Under the pieces are notes generated by a model, which saw only the letters and a list, made by a program, of their open reading frames with translations, made no database searches and was not told the DNA's origin. This document shows, in pieces, positions 24,256 to 36,087 of a stretch of 61,749 nucleotides of DNA. The stretch's first letter is position 1. Each line of letters begins with the position of its first letter. The stretch comes from Diplocarpon mali (lineage: Eukaryota > Ascomycota > Leotiomycetes > Helotiales > Drepanopezizaceae), in NCBI GenBank assembly GCA_024741835.1, contig JAENRP010000256.1, forward strand, positions 3,788-65,536, given 5' to 3'. Made by a program: the position numbers and the translations under genes.

Positions 24256-25086
24256 AATATATTTAGCAAATCCTTAGCAGTTGTATTAGCTATTAAAGTA
24301 GAAGTAGACGAATCGGTAAAGGGAGTATAAGGGGCTATTCTCGCATATTTAATAAGTATCTTTTAAATCGCTATTTTAATACCTTTGCTCTTAAAGTAAA
24401 GCTCTAAATAGTCAAATCATTATTGCTAGTTCTTTTAAGAGAGTTAGAGGTCTTTAGGTCTAGTGTTTCGATCGGAATCGGAAGCTATTGCTATTTCAAA
24501 TAGAATTGCGTTTAAAATCAAATAAATTAAATAGTTAAAGGCACTCCTCCTATCGAAAGGTTAAAATGATTAAATAGCAGTATTATAGAAGTATTAAATA
24601 GGGAGGAAGTCCTCTTATTGAAAAGGGTTTTTAGGCTATAACGCAAGGAATCATACCTCTTACGAAATATAGTAAAGCAAGGAATTATACCTCTTGTAGT
24701 ACTAAGGGTTATAGAGCAAGGAATCACACCTTTTGCAATACGGGTTGGCTAAATAGGGAATTATACCTTCTATTCGCCGATTGCTCGCCTCTTACTACAA
24801 GTCTCGTTTAACTTCCTACTAATAGTTGCAGCGCAAGTGCTTTTTAAGGGAAGTTAATAATCTATTATCGGTCTATCTAAGGCTTATAACCTATTAAGCT
24901 TAAGTAAGTCGGCGCAGTAGGTAAAGGAGGCTTCTAAAGGTCGATAGTCGATATATTAGTAAGAGTTAAGGAAGGAAGGTTACCCCTTTCTTCCCTATAG
25001 CTATATATATATCAATATCCTACTGATTAAGTAGTAGGGTCATATAATAATATATCGGAGTGATAGCTGTATCACCTATCTTAACA
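24256..25086 (-). mobile_element. D5: 5' part of a family D copia element
   Basis: The LTR at 24892-25086 is followed on minus by the family D leader and the first codons of gag (LELYFKSKG...IKYARIAPYTP), up to 24256, where E interrupts it. It is inserted in B2; GACTT follows the LTR at 25087. The rest is off-window to the left. Confidence 0.88.
24892..25086 (-). repeat. D5 5' LTR (195 bp)
   Basis: Minus-strand start TGTTAAGATAGGTGATA; end AAGCTTAATA. It has the same 195 bp as all other D LTRs here. Confidence 0.9.
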
Positions 25087-25125
25087 GACTTATACTTTTA
25101 AGCTCTTAATCTCTTATAGTTATAT

Positions 25126-26490
25126 TTATTTATTATCTTTTATAAAGTATATTATAAAAGCTCTCCTTTTTTAAAAATACAAAATAGGTAACGTTCTTAA
25201 GCTACTATTATAAGGCGCGACCCTCTTTTAAATTCTCTTAGCTAAGGCTAAAAGCTAAGACGCTATAGCTATAAGCTTCGCATAGATCTTCTCTTAAGAG
25301 AGGCCTATTAGTACTCCTTTGGCCAAAGGCCTATTAGTAAATATACTAATAATAGCAAAGGCGATAGTAAGAGGTACGGCGATAGGGGTAGCAAAGGCAA
25401 GGGCGGTAGGAGCAAAGACAGAGGCGGTAATAGCAGGGGCTAAGGAGACGAATAAGGAGACTATAGCAGCAGCAGCAATAGTAAAAGCAAAGGGGATAAG
25501 AGCGGCGGCAGTAAGCAAGAGGAATAGGACAGTAGAAGATAGGCTAAAGGCAAATGCAAATAGTATATTAAAAGTAAAAGAGATAGTAATACTACTATTT
25601 GCAAAAGCGGCAAGCCCTTTTAATAATAGGATCCGATCGCTTCTATCTATTAAAAATCAGCTTAGAACTTAATAAGATTTAATAAAACGTATTATAAAAG
25701 CTTTAAAGCGTACCCTTTATTATATTAAGTAGTAGTACTACTTCCTTTTTAAAGATACTATAGGCATAAGCTAATATAATAGCCTCTTAAGAGGCGAAGA
25801 AAGGGCTATTAGCCTGCTAGCAGCTATTGCTTAATATAGTATAATAAACGTAATATGCATTAAAGGTACTATTAAAGTATTAACAATCGAGATTACTAAT
25901 ACTTTTATATATAATATAGCATACGTACGTATTATTATATTCTATTATAAGCTTTGGCATACAACGTATAGTAAGGGCAGGGCTCTTAAGCAGGAGCAGC
26001 AATAGCAGCAGTAGCAAGGGCGGCAGCAATAGTAGCAGTAGCTTATTACCTAATAGGCGCTAGGATAAGCGCGCTAGGGTTGCAGCTCTTAAGGGAGCGC
26101 TAGCGACCTAGCGCAAAGTTAATATAATATAAGGTATAAGGACTTTAAAGGTCTTACTTTATAAAGGCAGCTAAGGCTATAATAAGTACGAGTTCCTTTT
26201 ATACTTTAAAAATAATTAATATAAAGATAATATTTTTAAATAATAAAAGAGGGTTATTTTTAAAAGAAGGAAAGGAGAGCTTTTATAATAGAAATACTTT
26301 ATAAAAAGCCTAATAGAGTACTAGTATAAAATTGCAAAGATTCTTAAGAGCGCTTATTACTTATAGTAACCCTTCTTATTTTAAAAGGAATAACCTTTAA
26401 AAGGATAGCATATAAGATAAAGCCTCTTTTCTTTATAACTGCTATTCTTTCTTTTATTTTATCTATATAGCTAAGCGATTTTAAAAGCAT
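25126..26490 (-). pseudogene. B2 antisense ORF
   Basis: The ATG at 26490 gives MLLKSLSYIDKIKERIAV, 18 bp inside the 3' LTR, with about 50 codons nearly free of stops. The central block reads EAIILAYAYSIFKKEVVLLL and the C-terminal Ala-rich block is open at 25294-25518. Central and terminal blocks are in different phases in this copy. Position and N-terminal sequence match B1 and B3. Stops are TAA/TAG. Function unknown. Confidence 0.6.
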
Positions 26491-26507
26491 CGCCTAATTA
26501 AGGAGTA

Positions 26508-26705
26508 TATTATATAAAATAGGCAAAGTCTCTACTTATTTTAAAGACCTTCTATATGACTCTATTAAGTCATAGACTCTCCCTTTTCTTTTTAAAGTCT
26601 CCTTACTATATATATATATTAAATAATAATATAATCAATTATCTTTATTTATATTAGCGAGCCTTTAAAGCGACCTAATAAGGCCCTCTAGCCGACCGCA
26701 CCACA
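26508..26705 (+). repeat. B2 3' LTR
   Basis: 198 bp, from TATTATATAAAAT to GACCGCACCACA; matches the other B LTRs. Confidence 0.9.
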
Positions 26706-28330
26706 ATTTGCCTATTTTCTAATAACTCTAATATTGCAAGTCTTTTAATACTATATACTCTCTTAGTTTTATATACTAGCCTCTTTATAGCTCTTATAAG
26801 AGGTCTGTTAATAATATCTACTAGCCTTATAGGTCTTATTAAGCTTATAGCACTATATGCTAGCCTCTTCTTTTAAGGTCCTTCCTATAGTTATACTTCT
26901 TTTACATTATATATTAAGTATTTATTAAATTTAACGTTAGCAGATATTAGTTCTCTTAGAGTCTTAACGTTTAATAGCTTATACGTCTTCGAGCTTATTA
27001 TACCTACGAGTATCTAAGCTCCTATTATAGTTCTTAATTCGAACTTACCTAAGCCATTTCCTCTATTATTTAATAAGAGCGCTTTAGACCTAAATACTCT
27101 AATTTTTAAAAGATCTTCAATACGTTTTAAGTATGCCTTTAATAGAGTTAGGCCTTTTAGCTCTCCAAAAGGGAGAGCCTTCGTAGGCCTCCTATTCTTC
27201 AGCCTATAGGCCTATTTTATAGCGTAGCATTATATATAGCTATTTATCTTAGCGTTATATATATAAGAGCGAGCTATTTTTATAATTTCGTATATCTAAC
27301 GTTCGACGATGCTATTTAAACTATACTTATAAGCAGGTAAAGGTTCTAAGGTTATACCTCCTTCTAATAGCTATAATAAGAATCTGCCTCCAAACTCTCC
27401 TTTACTATTATTAGACCTTTAGTATACTACTAAAGTAGAGTTCTCTATCTTTAGTTACTTCTTTAGATCTTTGATTTTTAGCTATATCTTATCAGCGGTC
27501 TTATTCCTTAATAGCCTTATCCAATAGTATCTATAAGCGTTGTCTACTATTAGTAGGAAGTAGCGATACCCTCTAATTAATAGTAGTAGTATACCTAATA
27601 TATTGGCGTAAAGTCTTCTACAAATCTTATCTATTCTTATATCTATTTTCTTATTAAATTACTCCTTCATTCTGCCTATTAAGCAGCTTTCGCAGTTTCT
27701 CTCTCCTTTAAGAGCAATTCAAGCTTCTATATTCAAGCTATAGTTATTATCGACTAGCCTCTTTAGCTTAGTATAGTTAAAGTGACCTAGTCTTTTATAA
27801 AGGAGCTCTGAATCCGTTTTATTCGAGTTTTACAGTATCGTCTCTATATTAATTAGTTCTAAAGGTTATATAAGGCTAAGGTTTATAGCCTTTTCATCTA
27901 CTTCAATTGCAATAGCAGTATACGATCGAAATAAAGTGAATAATCTACTAAGCTATAGTATAGTAAATACTATATCATCGCCTTAATACCCTTTTACCTC
28001 TCCTTTACTAAAGATCATAGTAAGATTATCATCGCCGAGCTTTAAGACCGATATAAGTCGAGTATTACTAAATAATAGAACGTATTATACATTATATAAT
28101 ATCAGTTTATCGTTGATTATATAATCTCTATAGCCAATTGCTTCTAAGAGCGCGCCGTTTGCTATTCTAACTTGCTTTAAGTTATTCTACTTCCTAATTT
28201 TAATAAAATCATTCTATACTTTAAAGAAGTATCTTATAGCGCCAGAGTCTACTTTCTAAAAAGGCTAATCTGCCTCTAAGCTTAAAGCTATCTTAATAGC
28301 TTCTATTATTAAAGCGACTTTATATATTAA
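26706..28330 (-). pseudogene. G pol: protease to integrase of a Ty1/copia element
   Basis: The minus strand reads ELLYKRLGHFNYTKLKRLVD followed by CESCLIGRMKE, the His-Cys finger of GAG_pre-integrase. An integrase core follows (LLLLIRGYRYFLLIVDNAYRYYWI, then NSKGEFGGRFLL and SLNSIVERQIYEIIKIARSYI), then the integrase C-terminal region with GNGLGKFELRTIIGA. RT and RNase H would lie beyond B2, off-window. The DDE acidic residues are partly visible (VDNA, GEFGG, ER). A family distinct from B, D and E. Confidence 0.85.
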
Positions 28331-28379
28331 GGAATAAGAGTAGATAGATAAGGTTATATTATCTTTAGCTATTTAAGCT

Positions 28380-29223
28380 CTAGCTTTATCTCCTCCTCTC
28401 TTCTTCGATTAGCACTCTACTTTCTAATAGCTAGACTTGCTATAATTATAACACTTCCCTCTTCTTTCTCCCTTTTATTTTCCTTCTTATTATATTCCTC
28501 CTTTTCCTCTATTACCTCTACCTCTATATCTGCCTCTGCCTCCACCTCTGCTGCGGCCTCCTCCTCTTATAAGGTAGGCCTTAGCGATCAACGCAGCTAT
28601 CTATATAGCTATAAGCGCTACCTTTAGCTCTTCTCTATACGTTACTTCATACTCTTAAATCGCGATGATTATCTCTTATAAGGTTATAAGAGAGGTTTTA
28701 AGGTTAATTATAATTAAACTCCATATTCTAATTGTTAGAAGACTATTAAGCAACTACTTTTTCATTTAAGTATTAGTAAGAGGGTTGCTATAGCCTTAAA
28801 GGAGAGCTTAAATACTCTTGAATCGTAGCATGTAATCCTTAGACGACTTAAAGTAGGGAATATACTTAGCCTTATTAAACTGGTTAATTAAGTTTATATA
28901 AGACTTAAAGTTCTCGATAAGTTTATTCTCTCCTTCTTTAAGAGCGTTCTAAAGAGCGTGAGCGTCGTCGACTATAATCTGATTGCAATACTTCCTATTA
29001 AGACTAAGGGTAAGACTTTTAACTATAGTAGCTATAGCCTTTTAATTCTTTTTCTTCTATTTACCTTCAGATTTGGCAGATTTCCAAAGAATAGGGCCAA
29101 TAGCCTATTAAAGATAGCTATTTATAGCTAAGTTTTAAATAGTAGCTAGTTCCTATTCCTAATAGTTAGAGCAATTGAGCTTGATGTTAATGTTATTATT
29201 CTTAATAGTCTTTTTAATCATTT
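28380..29223 (-). pseudogene. G gag
   Basis: Minus-strand ATG at 29223 (MIKKTIKNNNINIKLNC). A helical Gag follows with QNALKEGENKLIENFKSYIN, ending in a Gly/Arg-rich stretch (GGGRSRGGGRGRYRGRG) and a knuckle CYNYSKSSY-KVEC with one Cys changed to Tyr. Interrupted by TAA/TAG codons. Confidence 0.8.
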
Positions 29224-29532
29224 TTATTAAGTTAGGGTTATTGAAAAAAGGGGTAAAAAATAAGGGTAAAAAGGGGAAGAAGGTATGTATATATAAGGGT
29301 ATATAAAGAGGTATTATATAGTTGTATTTGCTAAGAAGCAGGTTCGAGAGTTCTTTCCAATTGAAGAGATTGATTGAGTTATTAATCGATTCTAGGAATT
29401 GCTACTATAACAGAATCAAAAGGTGTAGATTCTAAGTTCTATAAAGCTAAAGTAGTATATATATAAAGTAGGCTTACTAAGCCTTAGTCTCTGTTCCGTG
29501 CGGTAATCTCCGTACCTTGTATATTTCTAACA
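29224..29532 (-). repeat. G 5' LTR and leader
   Basis: On minus it begins TGTTAGAAATATACAAGG at 29532, next to F sequence. The LTR/leader border cannot be placed exactly; a candidate end is ATCTACA near 29430. Confidence 0.65.
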
Positions 29533-30066
29533 CTCTTAAGTAGAAGAAGCTTAAAAGACTATAGAAGGACTATACGAAGCATACGAATTAATAGCTATAG
29601 GAGATATTAAGTAGTTCTTAAGGGAAAGAGTCTCTTAAGATAAGAAGTAAGGTATAATTACTTTATTCTATAACACTTATATTAAGAAGATGGCAAAGAG
29701 GTTTAGCCTTAATATAAGGCGTTTCCCTAATATGCCACCCCCTTACTTTAAACTTAAAAAGAACTACGAAACAGCTCCATACTCAAGAATTAAGGAGTTT
29801 TAGGAAAAAGTAGACTCTGCCCTATATATAGCTATTATACTACGCTTAAATATAGTGTTTATAGTCGCCTAGCTATCTTACTTCTATATAAATCTAAGCT
29901 TTTAATACTTTAAAGCTATTAATTAGATAATTCGCTACCTTTTTAATATACGCTTCTTAGGAATCACTTATAGCTAATTTAATAGATTAAATAACCTAAT
30001 ACTATTATCAAATACTTCCTTTATAAATAATCTAAAGATAAGGCGCTCCTTTTATAGTTTTATTAT
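29533..30066 (+). pseudogene. F pol: C-terminal reverse transcriptase into RNase H
   Basis: Reads GLYEAYELIAIGDIK, then NTYIKKMAKRFSLNIRRFPN, then KVDSALYIAIILRLNIVFIVA and LNNLILLSNTSF: the end of RVT_2 and the start of copia RNase H. It is cut by B3 (TSD ATTAT at 30062-30066 and 37657-37661) and resumes at 37662. The 5' part lies beyond G, off-window. Confidence 0.88.
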
Positions 30067-30268
30067 TGTCGTGCAGAATGGGCGGAGTCTCCACTTATTC
30101 TGGAGACCCTCCACGTGACTCCTGCTGAGTCATAGACTCTCCCTTTTCTTTCCGAAGTCTCCTTACCAAATATATACTAAAAAAAAAACAATACAATCAA
30201 TCATCTTCTCTTATATCAGCGAGCCTCCTAAGCGACCCAATGAAGGCCCTCTAGCCGACCGCACTATA
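30067..30268 (+). repeat. B3 5' LTR
   Basis: From TGTCGTGCAGAATGGG to CCGACCGCACTATA. An A-run near 30180 makes it slightly longer than the B1 LTR. Confidence 0.92.
30112..30132 (+). promoter_or_regulatory. E-box / Gcn4-type sites in B LTR
   Basis: CACGTGACTC (30112-30121) joins an E-box core CACGTG to TGACTC, and TGAGTCA (30126-30132) is a perfect Gcn4/AP-1-type palindrome. These are candidate bHLH and bZIP sites upstream of the element promoter. Seen in sequence; binding is inference. Confidence 0.4.
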
Positions 30269-30287
30269 GTTATAAGCCCTGTGAGCA
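30269..30287 (+). promoter_or_regulatory. Candidate primer-binding site of B3
   Basis: GTTATAAGCCCTGTGAGCA right after the LTR, the best preserved of the iMet-half-tRNA-like sites in the window. Confidence 0.55.
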
Positions 30288-30530
30288 CTTTAATATGCTT
30301 TCTCTTTGTATGCAACCGGCTAGAGGGCCCTTTAAGCTCCTGACCGACTTTTCGAGTATTTATAACGACTCAAAGGACCTTTATTTTCAATTAACAAATC
30401 TCTATTTTCCGATCGAACCTCATTTACAAACTTCATCTATATACTTAACCTTTTTCACTAGACTCTATTTAATATATCTAACTCTTTAAGCATCTCTAAG
30501 CCTTGCCTTAATACCTCTGCCTCTTAGGTA

Positions 30531-33500
30531 AAGTGGTTTAGTAAATATATATTCTTCGCCAAGCTCTATAATATCACTATTTTTGCCGATCTGAGACTCT
30601 TATTTAAGTCAATTATAGAGACCGAGCCTTAAGCTCCCTCTATATAGGAGCTTAAGGAATTGGAAACGGCTAACCTCTGCGTAGTATACGCAAGGTCGTA
30701 TAAAGAGTATATAGCAATTCCATCTAAATAGATTTACGCCCGCTTTCCCTTAAGAGATCCGTCAAAAGCTCTTCCTCTATAGGCTTCTTACAAAGATATC
30801 AAGGATGAATATGAAATTCTAATAAAGGAGTACCATATATATAAGGAAACTTAGAAGACCTAACGCAAATACTACAAACTACTCTTAGAATAGGTCTTTA
30901 AGACTATTGATAGAACGCTCTTAGCTTCCGCGATAGCTTAAGTATAAATCCAAGTTAAAAAGCTCTCCTCCTTAATACCTAATAAAGACACTCCTATAAG
31001 TAGAACCATTGCTAACGACCCGCATACCAATTTGGTAAACTAGCAACTTTTACTTTAAGGCCTAGTATCCATTTTAAAGCGTAATATTACGCCTTTTAAT
31101 AAGGCTATTCAGTCTTAGACAAGGCTCTAATACCGCGATATACTATAGCGAGGCAAGACTAGGAGAACTAATACTTAGTAGTAGATCCGGGAGTAGTAGG
31201 AGGCGTACCGCCTAATAGAGTAATACAGTCTTCCTAAGATTAAAAGGAGACTAAGAGTTACTGACTTTTTAGACTCAGTTATAGTAAAGATTAATCTAAG
31301 TTAGGCGACTTGCCTAAAGGAGGAAATTATTACTAATAAGCAAATAGGAACCCTATATAAGTACGACTTAATGCAGCTAAGCTGCGCCCTAGCGGGCATT
31401 GAATCTAATAGAGCGATCGATAATAAAGGGCTAGCAGTTTTTACTACTTAAGAGTCTCTCTTAAATGCTGAAACCCTTTCGCAGGCTCTAGCAAGCAGCT
31501 CCCGAAATCGCTCTATAAGCTCTAGAAAGGAGATCAGGCCCAAGTGCCTTTATAAGGGCTTTAAAAATCACTATTAAAAGCCCTAGGACTATCGGAAACT
31601 ATTATATGCTATAGATAGGCGTAAGGAAAATATAAAGGCTCTCCCCTTGCGAGAGGAGGTCTTACGAATATAAAAGGCGTTAAACGCAGGAGACCAGTTC
31701 AAGGGTCTCTGAGCATAGCTTAAGGAGAATAATATTGCGGTAATAGCAATTGATAAATTCAAGGGAAAGGCTTTAGCCTTTAGGGAGGACGGTTTAGGCA
31801 ATAAAAGGGAGAACTCACCAGTCTTTATAGTAATAGATCCCTTTGCCTTTAATGCTTTTGAAGAATCGTTCAATATCTACCACCTCTTTAAGCTAGAACG
31901 CCACCCGCTCTCCTTAAGTACGCTCCTTAATAATTGCGCAGCTACTTATATCATTAATTCAAAGGATTTACTTATTGCAGGCACCTTTAAGCCTTCTAGC
32001 GACTTATAGTAATATATTAAAGTAGGTACCTTAAGACTCTTAATCATTAGGAGAGGTAATAGATATATAGCGAACTCTCTTTTATAGCATAACGGCTCTC
32101 CTATAGGGATAATGCTATGCAATATTGCTATTATAAAGGAGTTTACTATTAATATTATCTTAAAGAGGCTCCTTGCGGATAAGGGTTTTTAGTACTTTAA
32201 AGTAGACCTTACTTTGCGCTCTAAGAGCATTAGAGATTCTGTAAAGCGAGCTTAGTTAAAGCGTTACTATAATCTTGTTTTCTTTAAATATAAGCCTATT
32301 AACTATTTAGATCTTCTAAATATGCTTTAATATGACTTCTCTGCCTTAATAGCGTTTCCTATAGCTGAGATAATACTCTATAATAGGTTTTAGTCTAGCT
32401 ATACACCTATTAGAGTATAGGATAATAACGCGTACACTTGGCACCTTTGCGCTGGCCACTTAGGCGCAAAGGCTCTTTAAGCGCTAGTTAAGTGCGCTAG
32501 GAGAGTGAAGATCAGGAGAATATAAAGGCTAGAGTGCCTTATATACGTAATAGCGTCTGCTAGGTAAGTTATTTCTCGCGCTACCTTTAAGAACCGATCT
32601 CTAAGGCCCTTCTTTAGGATCTCCTAGGATCTCTTTAACTTTCCAGACAACTTATATAACAGTTGCTTATAGGTTCTTTTAATTAAGGATAAGTATAGCG
32701 GTATACTTTAGATATTCCTACTAAGATCAAAGGGCAGAGATATAGTTATAGAGGTCCTCTAGGCCTTTAAAGCATAAGTGAAATACTAATATAGGCTTTC
32801 TATTTACAAAATCAGGCAAGATAATAACACTTTAGTGATCTCCTTAAGGGAAGACTCTCTTATAGAGTACTAGAGATAGGTAAAAGAGGAGGGAATCGAT
32901 TTAGAGCTTACTCCTGCCTATATATATTAATCAAATGGAGGCGTAGAGCGAGCAGGAAGGGAGTTGATTAAACGCTCTATTAAAATGAGAATCTACGCCA
33001 GGCTTTTAGCAAGCCTTTAGCCGGAGGTTATAGAGGCTGCTATATACCTTTATAATATCTCCTTACTCGCTAGGAAGAAGATGATCTCATTAAGCGAGGC
33101 TCTTTACAGTTGGTTTAAGCAGTATTTTCGATTCTATAAGCCGCTGCTTATTAAGTAGATGACGGCGAGCTTAAAGCCCGACTAGAGTCGCATTTATATA
33201 TATAGTGCTTGCGTATACCCTTTAATTAAGGAGAGGGAGGCAGGGAGGGACCGCCGAACCTTTAAAATTGAACTATAAGGGCACCTAGGTTACTTAGTTG
33301 GATATATTACCTCTAATGTTTATAGAATCTGGGTTCCTATACTCTGGCGAGTAATAATGACTTGTAATATCGAATTCAATAAGTCTCTCTTCTATAGTCC
33401 AGAAGCTAAGCGCGCAAACCCTATATCGCGCTAGGAACTTGAGATAACCTTTTAATTGATCGGAGAGGGAGAAGGAGCTTAGGACGCTAAGTTCAAAGGC

Positions 33501-36050
33501 ATTTTCGAGGAATCGGAGCTTATCGCAGGGCCGAACGCAATCGCCGTAGAAGAAGCCGCTATATAGGAAGAGCCTGTATTATAGACTAATGCTACTCTAT
33601 AGCCTCTAACTAATGATATAAAAGGCCTTAACTTAAATCCAAATTCTTTAAGAGACCCGCTTAGAAACTTAGGGGTAGAAGTAAGCGAACTAGAAGCCAC
33701 TTCGCTAGTCTTTAAGAAGGCAAATGGCGACCAAAGCTTAAGGGTGATAATTCCCTATAGAGGCCCTACTGAAGAAGGAACTGTGAACAACTCTAAGGGA
33801 GTCTCTAGAGACGAGTTCTATAGGGCGATCGGCAGATCTTTAGCCGCTATTCTATATAGGAATAGAGATGGCTTAAGGGCTCTAAGATAGAGTCTTCAGT
33901 TATAAAGGCAGGCCTTAGTAAACTCTAGTAGAAGGCTAAAGGCACTACTGCTAAGATCTGGGAGGAGCTCTAATAGTCTTATAAGAAGCGACCTAGTAAG
34001 AGGAGTAGGCCTTAATAATATAATACCTCAAGTTGTAATACTAGCTCAGAGACTATAGGCTTAGGAGATAGAGCTACCTAGACTCTTAAAGGAACCTCTA
34101 GTAATAATAAAAATAGAGGAGGAGACCTATAGAGAAAAGCGCAAGGAGGAACTCCCTCTTCTTAGGCAAAAGAGGATAAGACGCTTAAGCATTAAGTAAT
34201 AGGAGACTTTAAAAGTATATGCTACTGCTCTAAAGCATATGCTCTCCTAAAGTAATATTAATCTACTTTGCTTCTTATATGCATAGGAGTTTGTATTGAC
34301 CTTTTAAGCGAATGAATAAACAAGGGAGGATAAGAAGGACCATTTGACAGTTTATATAGTTGTTAAAGCTATAGTTAATAGTTAGGCAAAGGACAGAGCG
34401 CAGTCTCTTAACCGCTTATAGTATTAAAGCTCTTTGCCAAAGCCTCTAAAAGGATAGCAAGACCTAGAGAAGCACCCTTTTAGCAAACGATTTAAGGAAA
34501 AAGGGCGCTAGGAAATTAGGAATTTAGAATCTCGGAGTTGCTAGAGAATCGTATAAAAGGATTACTCGAAAACCCTACTAATACTATTAAAATAGGTTTT
34601 TACCTATAAGGTTAATAGCTCTAGCGAGCTTTTAAAGTGCCAATCACAGCTAGTTATATAAGGGGATCTTTAAGACAAAGCTTCAATTTTCTTAACCTAT
34701 ATAGCTACGCTTATAGCAAGGTCTTTTAAGGTATTAATAGCGCTTATCGCATACTTTAATATAGAAGTAAAGCAGTTCGACGTTATTAACGCGTTTATTA
34801 ATGCTCCTAGAGACCTAAGGAGTGCTTTAGTTATATACTTCCTACTAGATGGCTTTAAGCGCCCTAGTATAGTAGTAGAACTGGACCGCGCGCTTTATAG
34901 GCTAAAAGACTCTCTAGCGCTATAGTATAGGAACTTCGCAAGAATGCTTAAGGGCCTTTAACTTAAGCCACTAGGCGAGGAGCCTTGTATTTTTATAACA
35001 AAGGATCGCACAGTCTTTATAGCGTTTTATATCGACGATATTCAAGTGTTATATAAGGCCTTTAACCTAGATTAGGCGACTCGTCTGATTAAAGACCTAA
35101 AGAGGGCATATAAGCTTACTATTATAAGAAATATCTCCTAGTTCCTTAAAGTAAGGATTATTTAAGATAAGAAGGCAAAGAGGATCTCCTTAGTTTATAA
35201 TACCTATATTAAGAAGATCGCTTAAAAGTTCGGAGCTAATATAAGGAGAGTGCCTAGTACTCTACTGCTAAAGAAGGAGTTTGTTAAGAACTTAAGGCAA
35301 GCTTCCTTAGAAAAGGTAAAGGAGTACTAAGAAAAAATAGGCTCTATTCTCTATATAGTAATTATAATACGCTTAGACGTTGCGTTCGCAGCCTCTTAAC
35401 TGTCTTTCTTCCTAACTAATCCAAGCTTTAAGCACCTCTTAGCTGCGGACTAGACGCTTTAATACTTATATAGCACGCGCTTCTTAGGAATTGCCTATAG
35501 CTTCGAGGCTAGGGAATACTAATTGGTCGCATCTTCAAATGCTTCTTTCGGAGATGACTAAGAGACCTGCAGATCCTCTTAAGGATATATCTTCTTCCTA
35601 TTTAAAGGATCGATTATTTGGAAAGCGAATCGCTAAGCGACTGTCACGCTCTCCTCTACTAAAGTAGAACTCTATAGTATGGTTTCTACTGCAAAGGAGA
35701 TAATAGCTATAAAACGCCTCTTTAAGGAGATTTGCATAGACTTCCTCTTTAAATGAAATATATATTGCAATAACTAATAGACGATTCGGCTAATTATTAT
35801 AGAGAATAAGAAGATTAAAACAAGCCTCTGATATATCGAAATTAGTAATATGTGGATCTGCTAAGAGTACTAAAGAGGAAGCTTTTAGATAATCTACCTT
35901 CCTATTAGGGAGATGCACGCAGATGGGCTTACTAAGAACTTAGACCGCTAGAAGTTTAAGAGCTTTATTTGTTTATTAAACCTCTAAAGCTTTTAAACAA
36001 TCGTTTAGCAACTCGCACTCGCTAGTAAGTAGTCACTTATTACTAAAAGA
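30531..36050 (+). pseudogene. B3 Gag-Pol polyprotein remnant
   Basis: Frame 0 runs from KWFSKYIFFAKLYN (Gag) to RNase H. Landmarks: finger HLCAGHLGAKAL...VKCARR with LECLIYVIA; integrase VLLIKDKYSGIL, KIR-DNNTLV, SNGGVERAGRELIKRSIKMR and YLYNISLLARKKMISL; RT VKQFDVINAFINAPRDLRSA, ELDRALYRLKDS and FYIDDI-VLYKAFNLD; RNase H GYIFFLFKGSIIWKANR, STKVELYSMV, YCNN-QTIRL, YIEISNMWI and ADGLTKNLDR-KFKSF. All breaks are TAA or TAG. It is better preserved than B1. The open stretch at 30295-30489 in another frame is probably leader or shadow. Confidence 0.94.
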
Positions 36051-36087
36051 CTTATACTTACAAGCTCCTACTCTCTTATAGTTATAT

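Larger units (their letters stand above)
25087..26705 (+). mobile_element. B2: 3' part of a family B element
   Basis: It matches B1 from 10374 and B3 from 36049 through to the end of the 3' LTR. It lies inside G; the G sequence starts at 26706. The upstream part is off-window beyond D5 and E. Confidence 0.9.
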
